From the NCBI GenBank assembly GCA_024686055.1, contig JAIBDV010000118.1:1-8169 (forward strand): a stretch of 8,169 nt of DNA, read 5' to 3'. A program made the position numbers and the translations under genes. The notes under the pieces were generated by a model. The model saw nothing but the letters and a program-made list of their open reading frames with translations, was not told the origin of the DNA and made no database searches. The DNA comes from Neptuniibacter sp. GTDB taxonomy: Bacteria > Pseudomonadota > Gammaproteobacteria > Pseudomonadales > Balneatricaceae. Within the stretch, counting starts at the first letter, position 1. Every line of letters starts with the position of its first letter. Positions 1-5,745 of the stretch are shown one piece after another.

Positions 1-1859
1 CCGGTATAACTCAGATTAAAATCATGAATCCAGCAGCTGCTATCGCCGATGCGGATGGCATACGGGTGCTCGTCGATTACCCGCAGGCCAAGGTTTTCAA
101 GTACCGGCAGCACATCCGACAACGGCAGCGGGGTACCCATATGGAACAGCTTGAAGCTGAGCTGATCCGCACCACGTTCCAGTGCTCGATAAAAGCTGAG
201 CTGAATCGGCCGCTGCTCACTAAGCTGCTCCATGTGCTGAATATCTACCACGGCGGTGCGGGCAGTAAAGTCGGCTCGGTAACCATCCGCAAAACCGCTA
301 CCGTAACGGTTGCGCAACCATGTCCCACGCTCCTCCCCCTGGCTTTCAATCAGGGCATCAGCAAGATCATCCTCCCAGCTACGCACCGCCTGACGCAACA
401 GCGATTCCAGCGCGCGCGCATCCACCTTGTCAGCCAGCGCCCCCTGACTATTACGCAGGATGTACTGAGTTCGAGCCAGAATGGATTCGGAAAAATAGGT
501 ATTAAACTCAACCGAGTCACAATCGAGTTCGCGACAGAGAATCGCCTCAACTTTTTTACGAAACTCTGTGCTGTAAACATCACGCGGGGCATACACCAGG
601 CAGCTGAAGGCATGACTGGCATCATCCCGATGCACAAACAGCCGGATCTGGCGGCGCTCATGGATCTGCAGAATACCCATCGCGGTTTCAAATAACTGCT
701 CAACACTACTCTGGAACAGATCATCACGAGGATAGATCTCCAGAATCTGCATCAGCTCTTTCCAGTCATGGCTCAGTGGATGCAAGCCGGAACGCGCCAT
801 CACGGCTTCAAGCTTACCGCCGATCACTGGGATGTTGCGCGAGCTCTGAATATAGACACTGGAGGTATAGAGACCGATAAAGCGGCTTTCCCCCACCAGC
901 TCGCCGCTGTCATCGTAGCGTTTGATGCTGATGTAATCGGGATAGGCAGGCCGGTGTACCCGGGCCTTGCTACAGGATTTATAAAAACCAAGAATATCCG
1001 GTGACAGCGCAAACGTATCGGCACAGCGCACCTGACTACCGGCTGGCTCAGTGTGGGCATGCTCACCCTGATAGCGTAACAGGCCCAGCTGCTGGCCTGG
1101 CACCGCAACCAGCTCCGCCCCATCAGCACCTTTCACATAACGAAATTCATCATAACCAAGGAAGGTAAAGTGCTCTTTTAACCAGCCGAGAAAATGCTGA
1201 ACATCTTCTATGTCACGACTGTCCTGCCCTGGTATCGGGCAAGTAAAGCTGTCAGCCAGACTGTCACAGCAGGTCAGCATGGCATTAAAATCAGCCACCG
1301 AGGCTTCCACTTCATCCAGCACCAGATACAGGCTCTGCTCCAGGTCCGCCAACTGCTGGGCATCAGTATGGCGGTCAACCTCGACTGAGATCAGACACTC
1401 ATGCAACGCCGAGCCATCATCGCTGTCATTGGCCAGTACATCGATCAGCTGAGCCCCTTCGCGCGTGAGGGTCAGCACCGTGTTATGGATAGCGTGGATA
1501 GTCAGACTACGGCGGTTCAATTCCATACGTATGGAATCAACAACAAACGGCATATCCGGGCATAAAACCTCAATCACTGTATGCGTTGATTGCCAACCAT
1601 GGCGCTCGTAATCCGGGTTGAAGACCCGCACACAGACTTCATCTGGCTGGCGTTGCTGGATAAACTGCCAGAATGCCAGCAAGGAACCGTAAAGATCCTC
1701 CATCCGCCACTCTTCAAGATCGAAGGCAGAAGCAGAAGCTAGCGAGTAACGGGAAAATTCAATCAGTTCCTGTGCGCGCTCGTCCGGCAAACGCCGCTCT
1801 ATCTCTTCGACAAGTTGCTGTAACAGGGCTTCTTTGTGGGCTGATTTATAACGCTGCAT
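1..1859 (-). CDS. gdhB: NAD-specific glutamate dehydrogenase, GDH180 type, N-terminal part (partial, 3' end outside window)
   Basis: The enzyme oxidatively deaminates L-glutamate to 2-oxoglutarate and ammonium with NAD+, a cytoplasmic catabolic reaction. The reverse strand is open for 619 codons from the ATG at 1859-1857 to the left edge with no stop. The protein begins MQRYKSAHKEALLQQ. Residues about 81-94 (NPDYERHGWQSTHT) and 101-117 (PDMPFVVDSIRMELNRR) match the N-terminal region of Pseudomonas-type GDH180, as do a FTFLGYDEFRY stretch near 230 and FVHRDDASHAFSCLVYAPRD near 405. In this family the N-terminal half carries ACT-like regulatory domains. The catalytic Rossmann region comes later, so about 1000 residues including the active site should lie beyond the window. 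The start is supported by AAGGAG at 1868-1873, 8 bases upstream. The gene is divergent from batD. Family identity is very likely; the symbol follows Pseudomonas usage. Confidence 0.93.
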   Translation of the reverse strand, partial: MQRYKSAHKEALLQQLVEEIERRLPDERAQELIEFSRYSLASASAFDLEEWRMEDLYGSLLAFWQFIQQRQPDEVCVRVFNPDYERHGWQSTHTVIEVLCPDMPFVVDSIRMELNRRSLTIHAIHNTVLTLTREGAQLIDVLANDSDDGSALHECLISVEVDRHTDAQQLADLEQSLYLVLDEVEASVADFNAMLTCCDSLADSFTCPIPGQDSRDIEDVQHFLGWLKEHFTFLGYDEFRYVKGADGAELVAVPGQQLGLLRYQGEHAHTEPAGSQVRCADTFALSPDILGFYKSCSKARVHRPAYPDYISIKRYDDSGELVGESRFIGLYTSSVYIQSSRNIPVIGGKLEAVMARSGLHPLSHDWKELMQILEIYPRDDLFQSSVEQLFETAMGILQIHERRQIRLFVHRDDASHAFSCLVYAPRDVYSTEFRKKVEAILCRELDCDSVEFNTYFSESILARTQYILRNSQGALADKVDARALESLLRQAVRSWEDDLADALIESQGEERGTWLRNRYGSGFADGYRADFTARTAVVDIQHMEQLSEQRPIQLSFYRALERGADQLSFKLFHMGTPLPLSDVLPVLENLGLRVIDEHPYAIRIGDSSCWIHDFNLSYT

Positions 1860-1867
1860 CGACTGCT

Positions 1868-1873
1868 CTCCTT
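1868..1873 (-). promoter_or_regulatory. Ribosome binding site of gdhB
   Basis: On the minus strand this reads AAGGAG, 8 bases before the ATG at 1859. It is a near-perfect Shine-Dalgarno sequence and fixes the start of the glutamate dehydrogenase. Confidence 0.8.
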
Positions 1874-1929
1874 AAATCCATTCGATGAGATTTTCTGTCA
1901 GAACGTTGCAGCGGCCGCCTTATCTTCCG

Positions 1930-1935
1930 TTTATA
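1930..1935 (-). promoter_or_regulatory. Possible -10 element for gdhB (weak)
   Basis: The minus strand reads TATAAA here, about 70 bases upstream of the gdhB start. No good -35 hexamer lies 16-18 bases further upstream (the sequence there is around AGCCCC). If this is a promoter it would probably need an activator. This rests on one hexamer only. Confidence 0.25.
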
Positions 1936-2081
1936 GTGTGTAAGGAAGTCGCGGGGCTGTTTCGTCCAGAACCGATAACCGGCCACGCCCGCTCATACTC
2001 CTTACCAGGGCGCGTCAGGTCAGTATAGACACATAGCCCGGTGTTTTTATGACGCTACCGGTCAATCAATTACGCCGTCGT

Positions 2082-2094
2082 CGTCTATTAGACG
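2082..2094. repeat. 13-base palindrome CGTCTA-T-TAGACG, possible operator
   Basis: The sequence is a perfect 6-bp inverted repeat around one central T. It lies 33 bases upstream of the candidate -35 of batD and well upstream of gdhB. The size and symmetry would suit a dimeric transcription factor, but I do not recognise the motif and a single copy of this length can occur by chance. Confidence 0.35.
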
Positions 2095-2126
2095 CACAAC
2101 TCGCCCCCCTTCACAGGGAAGGACAA

Positions 2127-2155
2127 TTGCACTGTTCATGGGCTTTGCTGATAAT
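2127..2155 (+). promoter_or_regulatory. Candidate sigma-70 promoter of batD
   Basis: TTGCAC at 2127-2132 and GATAAT at 2150-2155 are separated by exactly 17 bases. The -10 matches the consensus at 5 of 6 bases and the -35 at 3 of 6. Transcription would start near 2162, giving a leader of about 48 bases before the batD ATG at 2210. Confidence 0.5.
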
Positions 2156-2168
2156 AGGCACTATCTCT

Positions 2169-2186
2169 AGCCGAGGAGCGGCTTTT
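2169..2186 (+). other. Small hairpin with T-run in the batD leader
   Basis: AGCCG (2169-2173) pairs with CGGCT (2179-2183) around the loop AGGAG, and three more Ts follow. It would lie just after the predicted transcription start of batD. It resembles a weak attenuator, and the loop carries a Shine-Dalgarno-like sequence 31 bases from the start codon, which is too far to serve it. A five-bp stem is weak evidence. Confidence 0.25.
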
Positions 2187-2209
2187 ACAGCTGCCAGAAA
2201 TGGAACCCT

Positions 2210-3766
2210 ATGCGTACGCTGCTGCTATCACTTTTACTGGCCTCCGTGCCAGCGCAAGCCACCGTTAATGCCTATCTGGACCGCTACACCGTTACCGAAG
2301 GCAACAATATTCGGCTGACGCTGGAAAGTGACCAGGCTGGCGGGCTCTCACCTGATCTATCTCCCCTGCACAAAGAGTTCCAGATTCTGGGCTCAAAAAA
2401 AATGTCTATCACCAGTAATGCCAACGATACCCGTCAGACATCGGCGCGCTGGCAGGTATTACTGCGCCCCAAGCGCCCCGGCAGCCTGAAGTTTCCAGCT
2501 ATTCAGGTGGGTGCAGAAAGCTCATCGGAAATGGAAGTGATGGTAGAGCGAGCTGATCGCAGTCGCAGCTATGCCGCTAACGCCCAGGCGACCCTGGAGC
2601 TGATGGCCAGCAGCAGCGCACTTTATCAAAACAGCCAGATGGTGCTGACTCTGCGCCTGACCGATAACCTGGCACTGCCAGCTGCCAGCACACTGAAGCC
2701 ACCCAAACTGGCCAACGCCAGCGTGCTGCCTTTCGGCAACGCCAGCCAGCGCCAGAGTGTTCGCCGGGGTCAGGTGTTCAACCTGATGGAACAGAAGTAT
2801 CTGGTGTTCCCGCAAAACAGCGGCATGCTGGAAGTTCCGGCTCAGACACTACTGCTAACCGGCCAGGCTAATGATCCCCGCCAGGTGACCAGTGAGCCAT
2901 TAAAGATTGAAGTGCGTCCGGCCGCGCAGCAGCAAAATCGTGGCTTCTGGCTGCCCGCCAGTCAGCTAAGCCTGACGGACAGCCTGCAGAGTGCAGTCAC
3001 CCTGACCGTCGGTGAGTCGGTAGAACGTACTCTGACACTAACCGCCCATGGCATTCGTGCTGATGCGCTGCCCGCCCTGATGCCGCTGAAAAACGAACTG
3101 GCGACCATCGACATTATCGATATCCAGCGCAGCGAGCGTCAGGACAGCCAGGGGCTGATCAGTACCCGTTCTGAAACCGTGCGGATCACGCCCCATGAAC
3201 GGGGCGAGATCACCCTGCCTGAAATCACCCTGCCCTGGTGGGACACCCGTCAGGATCGCGGCCAGACAATCACCCTGAGCACTCAGCAGATCACAGCCCT
3301 GCCCGCGCCACTGCAGCAAAACGCCGATGGCAGCGTAGCCGGTGACAGCAATGCCGATGAAAATATAACAGGCACTGTCAACCAGAGCTGGCTGTACCTG
3401 TTGGCAGCCTTGCTGGCAACCGTGGCTGGCGGTGCTTTCTGGCTGATCCGTAAACGCCGTCAGCAAGGCAACCAGAACGATCAGGCGACTGATGCCTATG
3501 CCGAACAGGAGTCCAGTGCATTTGAAACGCTGGCCATGGCCTGCCAGCAACCGGACCCTTTCCTGGGTCAGCAGGCGCTGGTGCTCTGGGCACAGGAGTT
3601 CTGGGCGGGATTACCGGTCAATAACAGTGCTGATGTTGCTCAACTGGCAGGCAGTGAAACCTTTGAGTTACTGGTCGCCGATCTGGAGCAGCATATGGCG
3701 GAAGGCTCTGAAGACTGGCAGGGTGATCTGTTACTGCAGGCCGTGGCAACACTGCGCGGCATCTAA
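2210..3766 (+). CDS. batD: BatD family protein (exported, membrane-anchored)
   Basis: The 518-residue product starts with a signal peptide (residues 1-17, MRTLLLSLLLASVPAQA, likely cut after AQA). A long beta-rich extracytoplasmic region follows to about residue 390. One transmembrane segment at 393-413 (SWLYLLAALLATVAGGAFWLI) is followed by basic RKRRQQ and a cytoplasmic tail of about 100 residues. The early YTVTEGNNIRLTLES segment, the GSKKMSITS and WQVLLRPKRPG stretches and the overall plan fit BatD (oxygen-tolerance, Bat operon). The biochemical role of BatD is not settled; it is thought to act with MoxR ATPase and VWA-domain BatA/BatB at the inner membrane. None of those is adjacent here. 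The only in-frame ATG after the TAG at 2168-2170 is 2210, and its ribosome site is poor (TGGAA). The gene is convergent with yfcH. Confidence 0.85.
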   Translation: MRTLLLSLLLASVPAQATVNAYLDRYTVTEGNNIRLTLESDQAGGLSPDLSPLHKEFQILGSKKMSITSNANDTRQTSARWQVLLRPKRPGSLKFPAIQVGAESSSEMEVMVERADRSRSYAANAQATLELMASSSALYQNSQMVLTLRLTDNLALPAASTLKPPKLANASVLPFGNASQRQSVRRGQVFNLMEQKYLVFPQNSGMLEVPAQTLLLTGQANDPRQVTSEPLKIEVRPAAQQQNRGFWLPASQLSLTDSLQSAVTLTVGESVERTLTLTAHGIRADALPALMPLKNELATIDIIDIQRSERQDSQGLISTRSETVRITPHERGEITLPEITLPWWDTRQDRGQTITLSTQQITALPAPLQQNADGSVAGDSNADENITGTVNQSWLYLLAALLATVAGGAFWLIRKRRQQGNQNDQATDAYAEQESSAFETLAMACQQPDPFLGQQALVLWAQEFWAGLPVNNSADVAQLAGSETFELLVADLEQHMAEGSEDWQGDLLLQAVATLRGI

Positions 3767-3796
3767 ACCCGGTCAGTAACCGCAACATTCATACAG

Positions 3797-3818
3797 CAAG
3801 GGCGCACCTGCGCCCTTG
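3797..3818. terminator. Bidirectional terminator between batD and yfcH
   Basis: CAAGGGCGCA (3797-3806) and TGCGCCCTTG (3809-3818) form a perfect 10-bp inverted repeat around CC; in RNA the innermost pairs would open to make the loop. It lies 31 bases after the batD stop and 16 bases after the yfcH stop, between convergent genes. The flanking T-runs are poor on both sides (TCTGTCTCTG on the plus strand). Position and symmetry suggest it serves both genes. Confidence 0.7.
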
Positions 3819-3833
3819 TCTGTCTCTGACTGA

Positions 3834-4721
3834 TTACAGAATATGCGTCAGCGCCTGCGACAGTTGCGGATACTGAAAACTGAAACCCTGGGCCTGTAGC
3901 CGAGTCGGTGCCACACGCTGACCTCCGAGCAACAGCTCGGCTCCCTCGCCCAGCATCAATTTGATAACCAGTGCGGGCAGGGTAAAAAACGCTGGCCGCT
4001 TTAAGGCGCTGGCCAGAGTTTTACTGAACTCCAGGTTACGCACGGCCTCTGGCGCGGTCAGATTAAACGCTCCCTGCGCTTCACGCTGCCCCAGCAGATA
4101 GATAATTGCCGCCACCTGATCCTCCAGGTGGATCCACGACATCCATTGTTCGCCGGAACTGATCGGCCCACCCAGCCCCAACCGGAACGGTGGTAACATT
4201 TTCGCCAGCGCACCGCCTTTACCCAGCACCACACCGGTACGCAGCAGGCAGACTCGAACCCCAAGCGACTCGGCTTTCATCGCCTCAGCTTCCCAGTCAG
4301 CACACAACTGATGGGTGAAACCCGGAGTCACCGGGCCATCTTCGGTCAGCGCCTCACCCTCAGGGTGATCGCCGTAATAGCCTATCGCTGAACCGCTGAG
4401 CAGCACTCTGGGCGGGTGAGTCTGGCGTGATATCCACTCCACCAGCAAACGGGTGCCATCAATACGACTACTGCGCAGCAGCGCTTTACGTGACTCCGAC
4501 CAGCGCTGGTCAGCAATTCCGGCACCGGCCAGATTGATCACCGCATCGATATCAGCGCCCGTCAGCTGGCTGTAATCTTCTACCGGCGTCACCGAATCAC
4601 CAAAACAACGGCGCACCCGCTCCGCCCGGCGGCTCAGGCAATACACCTTATGCTGCGCCAATAATTGAGTAATCAGCGCCTGGCCAATAAAGCCCGTACC
4701 CCCGGTTACCAGTATATTCAT
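3834..4721 (-). CDS. yfcH: YfcH-like TIGR01777 family atypical SDR / epimerase
   Basis: This is a 295-residue NAD(P)-binding protein of the atypical short-chain dehydrogenase group. The N-terminus VTGGTGFIG (residues 5-13) is the GxxGxxG dinucleotide-binding turn. NLAGAGIADQRW (63-74), SAIGYYGD (111-118) and GEQWMSWIHLED (190-201) are signatures of the TIGR01777 group. The C-terminus from about 248 (LPALVIKLMLGEGAELLLGGQRV onward) is the DUF1731 domain. The classical YxxxK pair is absent, as expected for this group. The substrate is unknown. An upstream in-frame ATG at 4763 would add 14 residues (MTYRDVGAANRGLK), but GAGG at 4729-4732 sits 7 bases before the ATG at 4721, and the protein then begins directly at the first Rossmann strand. 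The gene is divergent from riboflavin synthase and convergent with batD. Confidence 0.88.
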   Translation of the reverse strand: MNILVTGGTGFIGQALITQLLAQHKVYCLSRRAERVRRCFGDSVTPVEDYSQLTGADIDAVINLAGAGIADQRWSESRKALLRSSRIDGTRLLVEWISRQTHPPRVLLSGSAIGYYGDHPEGEALTEDGPVTPGFTHQLCADWEAEAMKAESLGVRVCLLRTGVVLGKGGALAKMLPPFRLGLGGPISSGEQWMSWIHLEDQVAAIIYLLGQREAQGAFNLTAPEAVRNLEFSKTLASALKRPAFFTLPALVIKLMLGEGAELLLGGQRVAPTRLQAQGFSFQYPQLSQALTHIL

Positions 4722-4728
4722 CTTCAAT

Positions 4729-4732
4729 CCTC
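4729..4732 (-). promoter_or_regulatory. Ribosome binding site that decides the yfcH start
   Basis: The minus strand reads GAGG 7 bases before the ATG at 4721. It lies downstream of the alternative ATG at 4763 and therefore favours the shorter, 295-residue product. Confidence 0.65.
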
Positions 4733-4798
4733 GATTAGCTGCCCCAACGTCCCTGTACGTCATTAGCTGACAGCTGGATTAATCAATGTAGTGGCGCT

Positions 4799-4823
4799 AG
4801 TGTAGGCCGCAATCCTTTACACT
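4799..4823. repeat. Inverted repeat AGTGTA-N13-TACACT in the yfcH/ribE divergent region
   Basis: AGTGTA at 4799-4804 is mirrored by TACACT at 4818-4823. It lies 28 bases upstream of the riboflavin synthase ATG and 78 bases from the yfcH start. TACACT could itself act as a -10 hexamer for the plus-strand gene, but no good -35 is spaced to it. Possible operator; I do not recognise the motif. I see no FMN riboswitch in this 129-base region. Confidence 0.3.
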
Positions 4824-4850
4824 TCACTGCCACAAGAGACTAACATCGCC

Positions 4851-5465
4851 ATGTTTACCGGTATTGTGCAAGGCAAAGCCACGGTCAGCAGCCTGCAACG
4901 TAAAGCTGATTTTATGCGCCTGAGCCTGACCCTCCCAGAGGGACATATGGAGAATCTGCAAACTGGCGCATCCATCGCCGTGAACGGCACCTGCCTCACC
5001 GTCACCGGCTTTGACGACCAGCAGGTGCACTTTGATCTGATCATGGAAACCCTGAAAGTCACCAACCTGGGCCAGCTGGCACCGGGCAGCGTCGTCAATT
5101 TTGAACGGGCCGCCCGCTTTGGTGACGAGATCGGTGGCCATATGCTCTCTGGCCATGTACATGATCAGATCAGCGTAGTCGAAATCGAACGGCCTGATAA
5201 CAACTGCATTATCTGGTTTGAAGTCAGCCCACAGTGGCTTAAATACATCCTGCCCAAAGGCTTTGTTGCCCTGAACGGCGCCAGCCTGACGATCGGTGAG
5301 GTCAAAGACAGCCGCTTTAATGTCTACCTGATCCCGGAAACTCTGGCTCAGACTACTTTCGGCGACGCCGAACCGGGTTTGAAAATAAACCTGGAAGTCG
5401 ACCCACACACCCAGGCCGTCGTCGATACCGTTGAACGCTACATGGCCAACCAGACCCGCGCCTGA
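4851..5465 (+). CDS. ribE: Riboflavin synthase, alpha subunit
   Basis: The enzyme converts two molecules of 6,7-dimethyl-8-ribityllumazine into riboflavin and the pyrimidinedione precursor, the last step of riboflavin synthesis. The 204-residue product is slightly shorter than the E. coli enzyme (about 213; gene ribC there). It starts MFTGIVQGKA and has two similar beta-barrel halves, about residues 1-90 and 91-190. The first contains TGASIAVNGTCLTV (38-51); the second contains NGASLTIGEV. F2, S41, C48, H97 and H102 are all present, and S41, C48 and H102 align by number with residues studied in the E. coli enzyme. The ending QAVVDTVERYMA is typical. The ribosome site is weak (AAGAGA well upstream), so translation may be modest. 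No other rib gene is adjacent, as in E. coli. Confidence 0.96.
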   Translation: MFTGIVQGKATVSSLQRKADFMRLSLTLPEGHMENLQTGASIAVNGTCLTVTGFDDQQVHFDLIMETLKVTNLGQLAPGSVVNFERAARFGDEIGGHMLSGHVHDQISVVEIERPDNNCIIWFEVSPQWLKYILPKGFVALNGASLTIGEVKDSRFNVYLIPETLAQTTFGDAEPGLKINLEVDPHTQAVVDTVERYMANQTRA

Positions 5466-5495
5466 CACTCCTGCCTATACAGGCCCCGCCCTCCC

Positions 5496-5519
5496 GTTAC
5501 CGGCCCGATGGCCGGTAAC
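5496..5519 (+). terminator. Hairpin after riboflavin synthase, putative terminator
   Basis: GTTACCGGCC (5496-5505) and GGCCGGTAAC (5510-5519) pair perfectly around the loop CGAT, starting 30 bases after the stop codon. The stem is strong, but the sequence after it (CAGCCTCTGTT) is not a T-run, so it may protect the 3' end or give inefficient termination. Confidence 0.5.
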
Positions 5520-5574
5520 CAGCCTCTGTTAGACCTTGGTTTAGCAATCTATATTCGTTGACCTGCATCTAAAG

Positions 5575-5603
5575 CCCGACTTCAACCGCTCGGTAGACTC
5601 GGG
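5575..5603. repeat. Nested imperfect inverted repeat upstream of iorA
   Basis: Outer arms CCCGA (5575-5579) and TCGGG (5599-5603) and inner arms ACCG (5585-5588) and CGGT (5591-5594) share nearly the same centre near 5589. It ends five bases before the TTGACA hexamer. It could be a regulator site for iorAB or a weak hairpin; both are speculative. Confidence 0.3.
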
Positions 5604-5731
5604 ACGTTTTGACAAGAACAGATCCCAACGATCGCAGGTATGCGCACTATAAAAAAGCCGAGGAATCACCCGGTTCACTCTGCCAGCACCGCTCTTACAA
5701 CACTGATAACAAACGCCGTGCATACCCCTTT

Positions 5732-5737
5732 AAGGAG
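5732..5737 (+). promoter_or_regulatory. Strong ribosome binding site selecting a TTG start for iorA
   Basis: AAGGAG lies exactly 8 bases before TTG at 5746-5748. The nearby ATG at 5750 is in another frame and meets TAA after two codons. The site therefore points to TTG as the real start codon. Confidence 0.8.
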
Positions 5738-5745
5738 CCAGGACA

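Larger units (their letters stand above)
1860..2209. other. Divergent gdhB/batD intergenic control region
   Basis: These 350 bases separate two genes that point away from each other. They hold the gdhB ribosome site, a weak minus-strand -10, a plus-strand promoter candidate at 2127-2155, a 13-base palindrome at 2082-2094 and a small hairpin at 2169-2183. I read the three plus-strand frames over roughly the last 170 bases. I found no convincing gene and no recognisable remnant of a moxR, batA or batB gene. An open frame starting at 2049 runs 89 codons into batD in another frame; it has no ribosome site and looks accidental. Confidence 0.7.
5520..5745 (+). promoter_or_regulatory. Upstream control region of iorAB
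   Basis: This stretch carries a consensus -35 hexamer TTGACA at 5609-5614 and a TATAAA at 5648-5653, but they are 33 bases apart and cannot form one ordinary sigma-70 promoter. TATATT at 5550-5555 is a further -10 candidate with only a poor upstream partner. An imperfect inverted repeat at 5575-5603 (CCCGA/TCGGG outside, ACCG/CGGT inside) sits just before TTGACA. The true promoter is undecided. The region contains no gene I can support. Confidence 0.35.

Noticed and set aside
24..695. 223-codon open frame on the plus strand
   Set aside because: It is antisense to the gdhB frame, which has clear family motifs throughout; the plus-strand translation matches nothing and has no ribosome site.
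1931..1996. A 21-codon minus-strand frame (MSGRGRLSVLDETAPRLPYTL) upstream of gdhB that could be a leader peptide
   Set aside because: AAGGAG is only one base from its ATG, which is too close. It shows no run of regulatory codons and its stop overlaps the candidate -10 of gdhB.
2049..2318. 89-codon plus-strand frame overlapping the start of batD
   Set aside because: It has no ribosome site and no recognisable similarity, and it overlaps the batD signal peptide in another frame.
3038..3550. 170-codon minus-strand frame
   Set aside because: It lies entirely opposite batD and reads as low-information shadow sequence; batD has signal peptide, membrane segment and family features.
4722..4763. 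14-residue N-terminal extension of the yfcH product
   Set aside because: The extension has no Shine-Dalgarno and places extra residues before the first Rossmann strand; the ATG at 4721 has GAGG at 7 bases.
4799..4823. TyrR-box reading of TGTA...TTTACA
   Set aside because: The known box has TGTAAA and TTTACA six bases apart; here the left half is TGTAGG and the spacing is longer, so the match is not good enough.
4824..5468. 214-codon minus-strand frame
   Set aside because: It is the antisense shadow of riboflavin synthase, whose catalytic residues and both barrel repeats are intact on the plus strand.
5651..5673. Minus-strand hairpin followed by six Ts, resembling an intrinsic terminator
   Set aside because: The stem is five pairs with one G-T, and no minus-strand gene ends here; the A-run is equally part of the TATAAA element.
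5541..5723. 60-codon minus-strand frame in the iorA upstream region (Cys- and Arg-rich)
   Set aside because: I see no ribosome site and recognise no family, and a terminator-like element on the minus strand (5651-5673) would fall inside it. More likely chance in a control region.
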